The translations under genes were made by a program, and so were the position numbers. A stretch of 64,000 nucleotides of DNA, from positions 1-64,000 of the forward strand of contig NZ_BIMD01000007.1 of NCBI RefSeq assembly GCF_004000905.1. Reading direction: 5' to 3'. Below the pieces are notes generated by a model. The model was not told the origin of the DNA and made no database searches. It was given only the letters and a program-made list of their open reading frames with translations. Numbering within the stretch: position 1 is the stretch's first letter; the number at the start of each line of letters is the position of its first letter. Below, piece after piece: positions 34,376 through 44,132 of the stretch. The DNA is from Paenibacillus humicus NBRC 102415. Lineage in GTDB: Bacteria; Bacillota; Bacilli; Paenibacillales; Paenibacillaceae.

Positions 34376-36625
34376 ATGTCAGTTGAACGGAATTTCATCG
34401 CTCCAGTCCGAGTTGCGGACCGCCCGAAGCGCAGGCTCCGCTTCGCGGAGAGGGACAGCCTATTCTGGAGAAGGGCATGGGGGGGCTTATGGGCTGCGGG
34501 AGCGTTCCTGGCATCCGCGTCAGCGATGGGCACGCCTACGGGCTTCGGGGCATCGCAGGATGTCATGCTGATGGTGCTGGCCGCTACGGCGGCCATGGGC
34601 TTGTTTTCGATGCTGCTTGCCATTGTCTTCACGTGGCTTCGCCTCCCGCTGCCCCGATTGTTCGCCGGCGGGGCGGCAACGCTGCTGTCGGGCTCCATCG
34701 CGGCGCTGAAGGTTTCCGGAGCCGGTTGGACCGGGTCCGTCGTCATCGCAGCGGCGTACACGGCCTGCGGAATGGCGGCGGGCATGCTGCTGTCCGCTCT
34801 GCATGCCGTTTCGGCCAGGCGCTGCGATGACGGCGCCGGCACGCCAGCCGCATTCAAAGCCGCTGCAATCTCAGCGGCACTGCTGCTGCTGCTGCCTGCG
34901 GCTGTCCGAATGTCCGAAGACATCGGAGAAGCTATGGCGGGGGAGGCGGCAGACTACGCCCTTGCTCCGCCGCCAAGCGGGCAAGGCGGATATCAGGCAT
35001 TTACTTACGGCAGCGGTTCGGATCGGAGGGAGGAGTTCGCCGAAGGCGCCATGCTTGTCTCCAGAACGGCGGATGCAAGATCGCTGCTGCCTTCGTGGAG
35101 CCCGCTCAAGAGCTTGTATTGGGGCTTCGAGCCTGCACGTCTGCCGCTCAACGGAACGGCATGGCTGCCTGACGGGGAGGAACCGGTCCCGCTCGTGCTG
35201 CTTGTGCACGGCAACCACCTCGCCGAGCAGGACTCCGACAAAGGCTACGCCTATCTAGGCGAGATGCTCGCTTCCCGCGGATATGCGGCCGTCTCGGTAG
35301 ACGAGAACTTTCTGAATTATTCGGTATGGTCCGATATTCCGGAGGATGATATGCTGCTGCGGTCCTGGCTTCTCCTCCGCCATCTGGAGCAGCTGGCCGA
35401 ATGGGCGGAACAGCCGGACAATCCGTTCTATGGCCGGATCGACCTGTCCCGGACCGCTCTGATCGGCCATTCCCGAGGAGGGCAGGCCGCGGCGATGGCC
35501 GCGGATGCTTCCCGCTGGTTCGGCAGCGGCGTGGACGGCGTCTGCATCCGGGCCGTCGCGGCTCTCGCGCCGACGGATACGATCACGGACGGAGAGCGGG
35601 CACAGCTTAGCGGAGTCAGCTATCTCGTCCTGCAAGGCGGCAGGGACGCGGACTTGACGGATTTCTACGGAGAACGGCAGTACAACCGGACCGCGATCGA
35701 ACCGGACTCCGACGCCTTCAAAGCGGCCGTTTACATCCCGGAGGCGAATCACAGCCGGTTCAACAGCGACTGGGGCACGATGGACAATTCGCTCCCGGGC
35801 GGGCTGCTGCTCAGCCAGAAAGGGCTTCTGAGCGGAGAGGAGCAGCGGGCGGCCGCTTCCTATTTCATCTCCGCTTTCATGGATGCGGTATTCCGGAGCG
35901 ATGCTGAAGCGAGAGACCGAATCCGCAATCCGGGCGACAGCCTCCCCGGCTTCCGTTCTCCCGGTTATTCCATCCAGTATGAAGACGGGTCCTACCGGAT
36001 GCTGCAGGACTTCGAAAAGGCCGGCGATCCTCCAAGCTTGCCGGCAGCGGAAGCGGCGCCAGGCTTGAGTGCGGCCGTCGAGCCGGTGCCGAGCCGAAGC
36101 GGGGGAGGACAGGACAGCCTGGCCGGGGTCTTTTCCTGGGCCGCCGGCAGCGGCGAGGACTATTACCGTATTCGTCTGGAGGAGCCGCCGGTCATTCAGC
36201 CGGCCGGGGGCATCACTTTCTCCGCAGCTAACCGCTCCATGGACCTGTGCGATGCAGACGGCTCCGCTTGCCAGCCGCAGGAGATCACCGCAACCGTCCG
36301 CTTGACCGATGCGGATGGACAATTTTCTCAGGCTGCCGTCGGACCGATCTCCCCTCCCGAAGCTCCGCGCTACTTGCGCATGTCCTGGCTGGCGGAAGGG
36401 TGGAGCAAAGGGAAATACAAGGCCGCAGCCGCGTCGGTCCTGCATTCCTACCGGATGCCATTGAAGCTGTTCGCCATGCTGAACCCGAGTCTCGACACGG
36501 ACGGGCTCGTATCCGTCGAGATCCGCTTCCGATCCGCCGGAAGCGGACCCGGAAAGCTGATGCTGGACAACATCGGATTATATGGCCCGGATTTCTCCAA
36601 ATCGTCGATTTCTCCCCCCGGTTGA
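34376..36625 (+). CDS. Membrane-anchored alpha/beta hydrolase
   Basis: A 749-residue protein. About four membrane helices occupy residues ~30-185. An alpha/beta hydrolase domain follows (~230-510): HGNHL is the oxyanion region, Ser366 in IGHSRGG is the nucleophile, and EANHSRFNSDW supplies a His. Residues ~560-749 form a further beta-rich domain ending with LMLDNIGLYG, which looks like a carbohydrate-binding or jelly-roll module. GGGGGA precedes ATG 34376. The hydrolase part resembles bacterial esterases; the substrate is unknown. Confidence 0.8.
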   Translation: MSVERNFIAPVRVADRPKRRLRFAERDSLFWRRAWGGLWAAGAFLASASAMGTPTGFGASQDVMLMVLAATAAMGLFSMLLAIVFTWLRLPLPRLFAGGAATLLSGSIAALKVSGAGWTGSVVIAAAYTACGMAAGMLLSALHAVSARRCDDGAGTPAAFKAAAISAALLLLLPAAVRMSEDIGEAMAGEAADYALAPPPSGQGGYQAFTYGSGSDRREEFAEGAMLVSRTADARSLLPSWSPLKSLYWGFEPARLPLNGTAWLPDGEEPVPLVLLVHGNHLAEQDSDKGYAYLGEMLASRGYAAVSVDENFLNYSVWSDIPEDDMLLRSWLLLRHLEQLAEWAEQPDNPFYGRIDLSRTALIGHSRGGQAAAMAADASRWFGSGVDGVCIRAVAALAPTDTITDGERAQLSGVSYLVLQGGRDADLTDFYGERQYNRTAIEPDSDAFKAAVYIPEANHSRFNSDWGTMDNSLPGGLLLSQKGLLSGEEQRAAASYFISAFMDAVFRSDAEARDRIRNPGDSLPGFRSPGYSIQYEDGSYRMLQDFEKAGDPPSLPAAEAAPGLSAAVEPVPSRSGGGQDSLAGVFSWAAGSGEDYYRIRLEEPPVIQPAGGITFSAANRSMDLCDADGSACQPQEITATVRLTDADGQFSQAAVGPISPPEAPRYLRMSWLAEGWSKGKYKAAAASVLHSYRMPLKLFAMLNPSLDTDGLVSVEIRFRSAGSGPGKLMLDNIGLYGPDFSKSSISPPG

Positions 36626-36639
36626 GAGGTTTAAGGCGC

Positions 36640-36669
36640 TTGACGCCTTTGTCCCATGCTGGCTATACT
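36640..36669 (+). promoter_or_regulatory. Sigma-A promoter of the bdbD-bdbC pair
   Basis: TTGACG (36640-36645), 18 bases, TATACT (36664-36669). The -35 overlaps a small hairpin AAGGCG-CTTGA-CGCCTT. Confidence 0.65.
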
Positions 36670-36704
36670 TTAGTAAGTGCTTTTGAACTCATTCATCCCA
36701 AATC

Positions 36705-37463
36705 ATGAACGATCCGATTCAAGGGATCACAGAAAGGTTGGACGCCCTTTTGAGCAAAACCTCCGCCAACAAGAGCAGGAACAGGAACAAGAGCCAAGGC
36801 AGCAAAGCCTACGTCAATCCGAACAAGAAAAAAGGCGGCAACGGGGCGCTGATCTGGCTCTCCCTCGCCATAGTGGCGGTAGCTGTCTTCATCGTTCTGG
36901 GCATCAACAACCAGTCCAAGGCGTATGACTTCGATTATGCCGACCTGCCTCGACTGGGCAGCGCGGACGCTCCGGTCAAGATTGTGGAATTCGGCGATTA
37001 CAAATGTCCGAGCTGCAAGACGTTCGCGGAGACGTACAAGCCTCAGCTTCAAAAGGATCTCATCGACACGGGCAAAGCAGCTCTTTATTTCGCCAACTAC
37101 GCTTTCATCGGCAAGGATTCCAGTACGGCCGCCGAAGCCGCTGAAGCGGTCCGGACGCAGAAGCCGGACGCTTTCTGGACTTATTATGATGCTCTTTATG
37201 CCAATCAAGAAGACGAGAACACCGCATGGGCGACGCCTGAGAAGCTGGTGCAGATCGCCAAGGAGGCGAAGCTCGACATCGATTACGACAAGATGCTGGC
37301 GGAGATTCAAAGCGGCGTCTACGCAGACCGGGTCAAGGAGCATAATTCCCTGGCCGCCAAGTCCGGCGTGCAGGGCACTCCGACGCTGTTCCTGAACGGC
37401 AAGCTGGTCAGCTTCAAAGATTACAACGATCTCAAGGGCCAGATCGAGGCCGCGAGCAAATGA
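36705..37463 (+). CDS. bdbD: DsbA-like thiol-disulfide oxidoreductase BdbD
   Basis: A membrane-anchored thioredoxin-fold oxidase. One helix at ~49-66 (ALIWLSLAIVAVAVFIVLG) anchors it outside the cell. The active site is CPSC, Cys101 and Cys104. The cis-Pro loop is GVQGTPTLFLNG. ATG 36705 (252 residues) has no Shine-Dalgarno. TTG 36750, about 12 bases after AAAGG, gives MSKTSANKSRN, which looks like a natural start, so the true start is uncertain. Its redox partner BdbC follows. Confidence 0.9.
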   Translation: MNDPIQGITERLDALLSKTSANKSRNRNKSQGSKAYVNPNKKKGGNGALIWLSLAIVAVAVFIVLGINNQSKAYDFDYADLPRLGSADAPVKIVEFGDYKCPSCKTFAETYKPQLQKDLIDTGKAALYFANYAFIGKDSSTAAEAAEAVRTQKPDAFWTYYDALYANQEDENTAWATPEKLVQIAKEAKLDIDYDKMLAEIQSGVYADRVKEHNSLAAKSGVQGTPTLFLNGKLVSFKDYNDLKGQIEAASK

Positions 37464-37496
37464 TCCTAACCGCCCCCAAGGAGTGACGGAGACTGC

Positions 37497-37952
37497 ATGA
37501 TACGGAGTGAAGAAGAAGAGCAGCCGGTCGAAGGCTTCTGGCCTCGTTACCGCTTTTATTTCGCTTGGATGGTCGCCCTCGTCGCGACGCTCGGCAGCCT
37601 GTACTTCAGCGAGGTCAAAGGCTTCATTCCTTGCGACCTCTGCTGGTACCAGCGCATCGCCATGTATCCGCTGGCCGTCATTCTCGGCGTCGCGGTATAC
37701 AAAGGGGACAGGGGCATCGCCAAATACGCTCTTCCTCTGGCTGCCGCGGGGTTCCTGATCGCCCTCTACCACAACCTTGAAATCTGGAATCCTTCCCTCG
37801 CTGGATTCGTGCCGTGCAAGTCTGGCGTGCCGTGCAACCGGGACTACCTCAATTGGCTCGGCTTCATTACGATTCCTCTCCTGTCGATGACTGCCTTCGC
37901 GGCCATCCTCGTTTGCCTGCTGACAGGCGGAAAGGGATCGCGCCGATCCTAG
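37497..37952 (+). CDS. bdbC: DsbB-like disulfide oxidoreductase BdbC
   Basis: A 151-residue membrane protein with four helices that passes electrons from BdbD to quinone. Cys pairs are Cys46/Cys49 in PCDLCW and Cys107/Cys113 in VPCKSGVPC. AAGGAG precedes ATG 37497. The pair supports disulfide formation in secreted proteins, competence factors or spore proteins. Confidence 0.93.
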   Translation: MIRSEEEEQPVEGFWPRYRFYFAWMVALVATLGSLYFSEVKGFIPCDLCWYQRIAMYPLAVILGVAVYKGDRGIAKYALPLAAAGFLIALYHNLEIWNPSLAGFVPCKSGVPCNRDYLNWLGFITIPLLSMTAFAAILVCLLTGGKGSRRS

Positions 37953-38039
37953 GCAGGAAGGAACCAGAACCTGCGTCAACTGCGACCATAGACATATCCA
38001 GACAAGAATCGACATGCTTTTCACCGTTTCAAATGCCCC

Positions 38040-38067
38040 AGCCTGCATCCGATGCAGGCTTTTTTTA
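38040..38067 (+). terminator. Intrinsic terminator after bdbC
   Basis: AGCCTGCA-TCCGA-TGCAGGCT followed by seven T. Confidence 0.88.
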
Positions 38068-38086
38068 ATTGCATACAAGTTTTGGT

Positions 38087-38115
38087 TTGTAAGACTAAAG
38101 GCGTGGGTATATGAT
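38087..38115 (+). promoter_or_regulatory. Sigma-A promoter of the glycogen operon
   Basis: TTGTAA (38087-38092), 17 bases, TATGAT (38110-38115). Transcription would start near 38122, about 128 bases before glgB. Confidence 0.6.
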
Positions 38116-38131
38116 TAAGGCGAGTCCGTTT

Positions 38132-38146
38132 ATAAAGCGTTTACAT
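38132..38146 (-). promoter_or_regulatory. Candidate cre site at the glycogen promoter
   Basis: On the minus strand ATGTAAACGCTTTAT matches 14 of 15 cre consensus positions. It lies about 10-25 bases after the inferred transcription start, a position where CcpA can repress. Confidence 0.6.
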
Positions 38147-38249
38147 GACGATTTTTATCTCCTTATCCGGATGTTTTGATATACTTGAAGGACTAGGCAT
38201 GCCGAACATGACGACCGCCCCGAACAGCCCATTCCTCCGGAGGTGCCCC

Positions 38250-40166
38250 ATGCCAATCGTACAAGATTTGCCGGATAAAGCTTTCATGAAAGATCTCTAT
38301 TTGTTCAATCGCGGAGAGGCCCATCACGCCTACCGCACCTTCGGCGCGCACAGCGCGCTCGAGAACCGAAGACGCGGTATCCGCTTCACGGTCTGGGCGC
38401 CCAACGCCCGCGAAGTCCGGGTCGCAGGCGACTTCAACGGATGGGACGGATCCTCCCATCCGATGGAGCCGGCAGGAAGTACCGGCTGCTGGTCCTTGTT
38501 CATTCCGGGCCTGAAGGCCGGGACGATGTACAAGTACGAGATCATCGCTGCCGACGGGCGCAGGCTGATGAAGGCGGATCCGTTCGCCTTCGCCTCGGAG
38601 CTGAGGCCTGGCACGGCATCCGTCGTAGCCGATCTCGGCAGCTACAAGTGGAAGGACGAGGAATGGCAGGCCCGCAAGCAAAACGCATCTCCTTACGAGG
38701 AGCCGATGCTCACCTACGAGATCCATATGGGAACCTGGAAGATCAAAGGCAAGGAAATCTTTTACTCCTACGACGAGATCGGCGGCGAGCTGCTGGATTA
38801 CGTCGTCAAGATGGGCTACACCCACATCGAGCTGATGCCGCTTGCCGAGCATCCCTTCGACAAGTCCTGGGGGTACCAGATCACCGGCTATTTCGCTCCG
38901 ACGAGCCGTTACGGCAGTCCCAAGAGCCTGATGAAGTTCATCGACCGCTGCCACCGCAAGGGAATCGGAGTCATCCTCGACTGGGTGCCCGCCCACTTTT
39001 GCAAGGATGAGCAGGGGCTCAGGCAGTTCGACGGCACCCCGATCTATGAGGGGGCCGATCCCAAGCTGGCGGAAAAGCCGCTGTGGGGAACCAACGCTTT
39101 CGACTACGGCCGGACCGAGGTCCAAAGCTTCCTCATCTCCAACGCCATCTACTGGATGGACATCTTCCACGTGGACGGCCTTCGCGTGGATGCCGTGGCC
39201 AGCATGACGGATCTGACGATGGATAAGCCGCCTGAGATGCACAGCCTCAACCGGTACGGGGGGACGCGCAATCTGGAGGCGGTGGAGTTCCTGCGGAATC
39301 TCAACAAAACCGTGTTCCGTTATTTCCCGAACGCCCTCATGATCGCCGAAGACAGCTCGTCCGAGCCCGGCGTGACGGCTCCCGTCCACGAAGGGGGGCT
39401 TGGCTTCAACTTCAAATGGAATATGGGCTGGATGAACGACATGCTCCGTTATATGCAGCTTGATCCTTCCGAGCGGCCGAAGCGGCATAATCTTCTTACC
39501 TTCGCCATTATGTATGCTTATACCGAAAATTTCGTGCTGCCCTTGTCCCATGACGAGGTCGTGCACGGCAAGCGCTCGCTGCTGAACAAGATGCCCGGCA
39601 GCTACGGGGAGAAGTTCGACGGCCTCCGCCTGTTTTACGGATTCTGGATGACCCATCCCGGCAAAAAGCTTCTGTTCATGGGAGGAGAATTCGGGCAATT
39701 CGACGAATGGAAGGATAGCGAATCGCTGGACTGGATGGTGCTGGAGTACGACTCCCACCGGCAGATGCAGAACTATTCACGCAAGCTGAACCATCTCTAC
39801 CGCAAGCTGTCGTCTCTATGGCAAAAGGACTACGATCCCGAAGGCTTCGAGTGGATCGACGCGAACAACGCTTCCCAGAGCGTCGTCTCCTTCATCCGCA
39901 GGGGCGAGGGCGGCAGGTTCGTCGTGGCCGTCGCGAACTTCTCGCGCAGCAACTATGGGGAATTCCTAGTCGGCGTGCCGGAGAAGGGGCGCTACTCCCT
40001 TCTTCTGCACAGCGGCGATTCCATATATGGAGGCAGCCTTGACGGGCTGCCGACCCACTATCTCAGCAAGCCTGAACCCATGCACGGACGAGATTACAGC
40101 CTTACCGTGGAATTGCCCCCGCTCAGCTTCCAGCTCCTAGAATTCCGGCCGCGGGGAACACATTGA
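38250..40166 (+). CDS. glgB: 1,4-alpha-glucan branching enzyme GlgB
   Basis: A 638-residue GH13 enzyme that adds alpha-1,6 branches to glycogen. A CBM48 domain (~35-125, [20 protein letters not shown]) precedes the barrel. The nucleophile is Asp314 in LRVDAVASM, the acid/base Glu367 in IAEDSS, and [15 protein letters not shown] follows. I chose ATG 38250, right after GGAGGTG; an upstream in-frame ATG at 38145 lies in the cre site. It is the first gene of the operon; glgC follows after 16 bases. Confidence 0.97.
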   Translation: MPIVQDLPDKAFMKDLYLFNRGEAHHAYRTFGAHSALENRRRGIRFTVWAPNAREVRVAGDFNGWDGSSHPMEPAGSTGCWSLFIPGLKAGTMYKYEIIAADGRRLMKADPFAFASELRPGTASVVADLGSYKWKDEEWQARKQNASPYEEPMLTYEIHMGTWKIKGKEIFYSYDEIGGELLDYVVKMGYTHIELMPLAEHPFDKSWGYQITGYFAPTSRYGSPKSLMKFIDRCHRKGIGVILDWVPAHFCKDEQGLRQFDGTPIYEGADPKLAEKPLWGTNAFDYGRTEVQSFLISNAIYWMDIFHVDGLRVDAVASMTDLTMDKPPEMHSLNRYGGTRNLEAVEFLRNLNKTVFRYFPNALMIAEDSSSEPGVTAPVHEGGLGFNFKWNMGWMNDMLRYMQLDPSERPKRHNLLTFAIMYAYTENFVLPLSHDEVVHGKRSLLNKMPGSYGEKFDGLRLFYGFWMTHPGKKLLFMGGEFGQFDEWKDSESLDWMVLEYDSHRQMQNYSRKLNHLYRKLSSLWQKDYDPEGFEWIDANNASQSVVSFIRRGEGGRFVVAVANFSRSNYGEFLVGVPEKGRYSLLLHSGDSIYGGSLDGLPTHYLSKPEPMHGRDYSLTVELPPLSFQLLEFRPRGTH

Positions 40167-40182
40167 CGAGGAGATGGGTACC

Positions 40183-41349
40183 ATGGGCCACAAAGAGATG
40201 ATCGCCATGCTGCTTGCCGGCGGAGAAGGCAAACGGCTGGGAGTCCTGACGAAGGATCTGGCCAAGCCGGCCGTCCACTTCGGCGGCAAATACCGGATTA
40301 TCGATTTTACCTTGAGCAATTGCATGCATTCCGGCATCGACACGGTCGGTGTCCTGACTCAGTACCAGCCGCTTGAGCTGAACCGGTATTTAGGCATCGG
40401 AAGCCCATGGGGGCTCGACCGCAGCGACGGCGGAATGGCCGTGCTCCCCCCGTACGTCAAATCAAAAGGCGGCGATTGGTACAAAGGAACCGCCAATGCC
40501 ATCTATCAGAATATGGGATTCATCGACCGCTATGAGCCGGAATACGTGCTGGTCATCTCCGGCGATCATATCTACAAGATGGACTACGAGAAGATGCTGG
40601 AGCATCACAAGGAGCTCGGAGCGGATGTGACGATCGCCGGTCTGGAGGTCGAGCTGAAGGAAGCCAGCCGGTTCGGCACGATGCATATCGGCGAGAACTG
40701 CCGCGTGACGGATTTCGAGGAGAAGCCCAAGCATCCCGTCAGCAACGTGGTCTCCATGGGAGTCTATATCTTCTCCTGGAAAGTGCTGCAGAAATACCTC
40801 ATCCTCGACGAAGGAGACCGAAAGTCGAGCCACGACTTCGGCAAGGATATCATTCCGCGCATGCTGGAGGATGACATCAGGCTCCATATGTACCCGTTCA
40901 AGGGCTATTGGAAAGACGTCGGCACGATCGACAGCCTTTGGGAGGCGCATATGGACCTGCTCGGCGCCGAGCCTCAGCTCGATCTCGGCGGCGACGAGTG
41001 GAGAATCTATTCCGCCCGCCACAACCGCCCGGCCCATTATGTCTCTCCGGAGGCATCCATCTCCGACTCTCTCGTCACCGAGGGATGCGTCGTCGAAGGC
41101 GTCGTCGAGCGTTCGGTCCTGTTCCATGGCGTTGAAGTCGGCGCCGGCAGCTTCATCCGCGAATCGGTCATCATGCCGGGAGCAATCATCGGCGAGGGAG
41201 TGAAGCTCTACCGCGCCATCGTCGGCGAGGGAGCGGTCATCGAGCCTGGCGTCGTCATGGGATCCCCCGACAGTCCGGACATCGCCGTCGTCGGCAGCGA
41301 CGAGAAGATCAGCAGAAGTCCAAAACTTCAGGAGGTGGAGCAGCCATGA
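40183..41349 (+). CDS. glgC: Glucose-1-phosphate adenylyltransferase GlgC
   Basis: A 388-residue enzyme making ADP-glucose, the committed step of glycogen synthesis. It has the nucleotide motif [25 protein letters not shown] and a C-terminal left-handed beta-helix. ATG 40183 lies 9 bases after GAGGAG; the ATG at 40174 is too close to it. The stop overlaps glgD by 4 bases. Confidence 0.96.
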   Translation: MGHKEMIAMLLAGGEGKRLGVLTKDLAKPAVHFGGKYRIIDFTLSNCMHSGIDTVGVLTQYQPLELNRYLGIGSPWGLDRSDGGMAVLPPYVKSKGGDWYKGTANAIYQNMGFIDRYEPEYVLVISGDHIYKMDYEKMLEHHKELGADVTIAGLEVELKEASRFGTMHIGENCRVTDFEEKPKHPVSNVVSMGVYIFSWKVLQKYLILDEGDRKSSHDFGKDIIPRMLEDDIRLHMYPFKGYWKDVGTIDSLWEAHMDLLGAEPQLDLGGDEWRIYSARHNRPAHYVSPEASISDSLVTEGCVVEGVVERSVLFHGVEVGAGSFIRESVIMPGAIIGEGVKLYRAIVGEGAVIEPGVVMGSPDSPDIAVVGSDEKISRSPKLQEVEQP

Positions 41350-42458
41350 TCAACAAAGCGATGGGCGTCGTGAACCTTATCCACGAGACGGATGAGCTGG
41401 AAGGCCTCACGTCATACCGCTGCCCGGCTACCGTCCCGTTCGGGGCCAGATACAGGCTGATCGACTTCACGCTCTCCAGCATGGTCAACTCCGGCATCCA
41501 CAAGGTAGCCGTGTTCGCCCATACGAAGTACCGCTCCCTCATGGACCATCTGGGATCCGGCCGTCCTTGGGATCTGCATACGAGGCAGAGCGGCCTCTTC
41601 ATTCTTCCGCCGGCTTCGGACAGCATCCAGGAGCTCAGCCGGGGAGACCTGTTCCACTTCTACCAGCATCGCGACTATTTCCAGCGCTGCAAGCTGGAGT
41701 ACGTCGTCGTGACCCGCAGCCAGATGGTGTGCAACATCGATCTCGACGCGGTGCTCGATTACCATGAGCAGATGAACGCCGACGTTACCGTCGTCTGCAA
41801 GCAGCAGGCCGACATGCTCGGCGGCAAGACGCGCAAGGTCGAGCTTGCCTCCGACGGCCGCGTCGTTCAGATGCAGGACCATTTCGGCAATATGGACAGC
41901 TCGCTTCATTCCATGGAGATCTATGTCATGAAGAAGGATCTTCTCATGGATCTCGTGCAGACCTCGCTGGCGCAGGGGCAGGACCATCTGGTCCGCCACG
42001 CGATCCTCTCGCGCCTGGACAGCCTGCGAATATACGGCTATCTCTATGAGGGCTTCCTCGGCGTCGTCAATACGGTGGAATCCTACTACCGCACGAGCAT
42101 GGAGCTGCTTCGCCCCGAGGTGTGGAGGGAGCTGTTCTTCCAGCCGGGGTCGGTCTACACCAAGACCAAGGATGAGCCTCCTACCCGTTATCTCGAAGGA
42201 GCGATGACGGGCAATTCCCTGATCGCCAATGGCTGCAGGATCGAAGGGACCGTCATCAACAGCGTGCTGTTCCGCGGCGTCCACGTCGGCAAAGGCGCCG
42301 TCATCCGCAACAGCATCGTCATGCAGAACGGAACGATCGGAGCGGGCACCCGGCTTGACCGGGTCATATTGGATAAGGAAAGCAGCGTTGAAGCCGACCG
42401 CGACATCCGCGGCGCGGAAAGCATGCCTTTCGTATCCGGCAAGAGAAAGACCATTTAA
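41346..42458 (+). CDS. glgD: GlgD, non-catalytic ADP-glucose synthase subunit
   Basis: A 370-residue homologue of GlgC that lacks the intact nucleotide-binding Gly-rich motif: the N-terminus reads [20 protein letters not shown]. It keeps [14 protein letters not shown] and the beta-helix. GlgD activates GlgC in Bacillus-type enzymes. ATG 41346 overlaps the glgC stop. The stop codon sits in the loop of an inverted repeat. Confidence 0.95.
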   Translation: MINKAMGVVNLIHETDELEGLTSYRCPATVPFGARYRLIDFTLSSMVNSGIHKVAVFAHTKYRSLMDHLGSGRPWDLHTRQSGLFILPPASDSIQELSRGDLFHFYQHRDYFQRCKLEYVVVTRSQMVCNIDLDAVLDYHEQMNADVTVVCKQQADMLGGKTRKVELASDGRVVQMQDHFGNMDSSLHSMEIYVMKKDLLMDLVQTSLAQGQDHLVRHAILSRLDSLRIYGYLYEGFLGVVNTVESYYRTSMELLRPEVWRELFFQPGSVYTKTKDEPPTRYLEGAMTGNSLIANGCRIEGTVINSVLFRGVHVGKGAVIRNSIVMQNGTIGAGTRLDRVILDKESSVEADRDIRGAESMPFVSGKRKTI

Positions 42459-42472
42459 TGGTCTTTTCTCTT
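42441..42472 (+). terminator. Hairpin at the glgD stop codon
   Basis: AAGAGAAAGACCATT pairs with AATGGTCTTTTCTCTT (one bulged base). The glgD stop TAA (42456-42458) lies in the loop. T-rich sequence follows, so it may partly terminate transcription before glgA, whose own gap is 210 bases. Confidence 0.55.
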
Positions 42473-42668
42473 ATCGGGACCTTTTTCTCTCTAGAGGGAG
42501 GTCGCCTCCTTCCAGCCGAGGTCCATCTTATCTAGCAATTGCAGCTTTTTTCTCTAAAAGCGAATAGAATGACTCTTCCAAACCGATACTAGATGATAGA
42601 AAGACAGGCGGGCGGCCGGCAGGCAGGAACAGCTGCCGCCGCTTGCGCTGTCCAGGAGGGAACCTGCC

Positions 42669-44132
42669 GTGAATGTATTGTTCGTGACATCGGAGGCTGT
42701 GCCCCTGGCTAAGACGGGCGGCCTTGCCGACGTGGCCGGCGCATTGCCCAAAGCTTTGCTGGAAAACGGGGTGGGAGCCAGCGTAATCCTGCCCAAATAT
42801 GAAAGCATCCCTTGGAAGCATCTGCAGCATTTCGAGACGATCGACACGTTCTCGGTCCAGATGGGATGGCGGATGCAATACTGCGGACTTCTCCGGGGAG
42901 AGGTCGGCGGAGTCGTCTATTATCTCATCGACAACGAGCATTACTTCCGCCGGGGCGGACTGTACGGCTACGGCGACGATCCGGAGCGCTTCGTGTTCTT
43001 CAGCATCGCCGTGCTCGAAGCGGTCCGCAGGATGGACACCCGCTTCGATGTGCTGCACTGCCACGATTGGCAGGCGGGGCTCGTGCCTTTCCTGCTCAAG
43101 CGCCGTTACTTCCAGGATGAGGTTCTGGGCGGCATCCGTACCGTATTCACGATCCATAACCTGCGGTATCAGGGCATATTCGGCCAGCAGGAAATGATGG
43201 ATATGATCGGGATGGGGCCGGAGATTTTCAGCGAAGGCGGCCTGGAATTCCACGGTGCGGCGAGCTGCATGAAGGGCGGACTTCTCTACGCGGACAAGCT
43301 TACGACCGTAAGCCCGAGTTATGCCGAGGAGATCAAGACCGCTTATTACGGGGAAGGGCTGGACGGCCTTCTGCGCTGGAGAGCGGCCGATCTGGCGGGC
43401 ATCGTCAACGGCATCGACACGGCCGACTTCGATCCGGCTGCGGATGAGGCGCTCCACGCCAAGCTGGGCGGCTCCGCTCCGTACAAGCTGGCCAACAAGC
43501 TCGCCCTGCAGCGGGAGATGGGCCTGCCCGAGAGGGCGGACGTTCCGGTCATCGGCATCGTGTCCCGGCTGGTGGAGCAAAAGGGCTTCGACCTGATCGA
43601 CGCCGTCTTCGGCGAGCTGCTCGAAGAAGACGTGCAGTTCGCGATCCTCGGTTCCGGGGAATGGAAATACGAGGAGATGTTCCGCCAGGCCTCGCATTCC
43701 CGGTATGACAAATGCAGCATCCGCACCGGCTTCGATGACGGGCTCGCGCGCCGCATCTACGCCGGCTCCGACCTGTATCTCATGCCGTCCCAGTTCGAGC
43801 CTTGCGGCCTCAGCCAGCTGCTGGCGCTGCGCTACGGAACGGTGCCGATCGTGAGAGAGACGGGAGGGCTGAAGGACACCGTCCAGCCTTTCAACGAATA
43901 CACTGGGGAAGGCAACGGTTTCAGCTTCGCGCATTACAACGCCCATGACATGCTGTATACCATCCGCAGGGCGCTGCATTATTACCGCAACGAACAAGCT
44001 TGGAAGGTGATCGTCAGCAACGGCGAGAAGGACGATTACAGCTGGAGCCGTTCCGCCAAGTCCTACATCGGCCTCTACGAACAACTAGCACCTGAGCGGA
44101 AGGAGAAGGAATCATGGCCCGTCACCTTGTAA
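42669..44132 (+). CDS. glgA: Glycogen synthase GlgA
   Basis: A 487-residue GT5 transferase that extends glycogen from ADP-glucose. The ADP-glucose site is KTGGLADVAGALP near residue 15, and the C-terminal half has SRLVEQKGFDL and PSQFEPCGLSQL. GTG 42669 follows AGGAGGGAA. It overlaps the next gene by 19 bases. Confidence 0.97.
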   Translation: MNVLFVTSEAVPLAKTGGLADVAGALPKALLENGVGASVILPKYESIPWKHLQHFETIDTFSVQMGWRMQYCGLLRGEVGGVVYYLIDNEHYFRRGGLYGYGDDPERFVFFSIAVLEAVRRMDTRFDVLHCHDWQAGLVPFLLKRRYFQDEVLGGIRTVFTIHNLRYQGIFGQQEMMDMIGMGPEIFSEGGLEFHGAASCMKGGLLYADKLTTVSPSYAEEIKTAYYGEGLDGLLRWRAADLAGIVNGIDTADFDPAADEALHAKLGGSAPYKLANKLALQREMGLPERADVPVIGIVSRLVEQKGFDLIDAVFGELLEEDVQFAILGSGEWKYEEMFRQASHSRYDKCSIRTGFDDGLARRIYAGSDLYLMPSQFEPCGLSQLLALRYGTVPIVRETGGLKDTVQPFNEYTGEGNGFSFAHYNAHDMLYTIRRALHYYRNEQAWKVIVSNGEKDDYSWSRSAKSYIGLYEQLAPERKEKESWPVTL

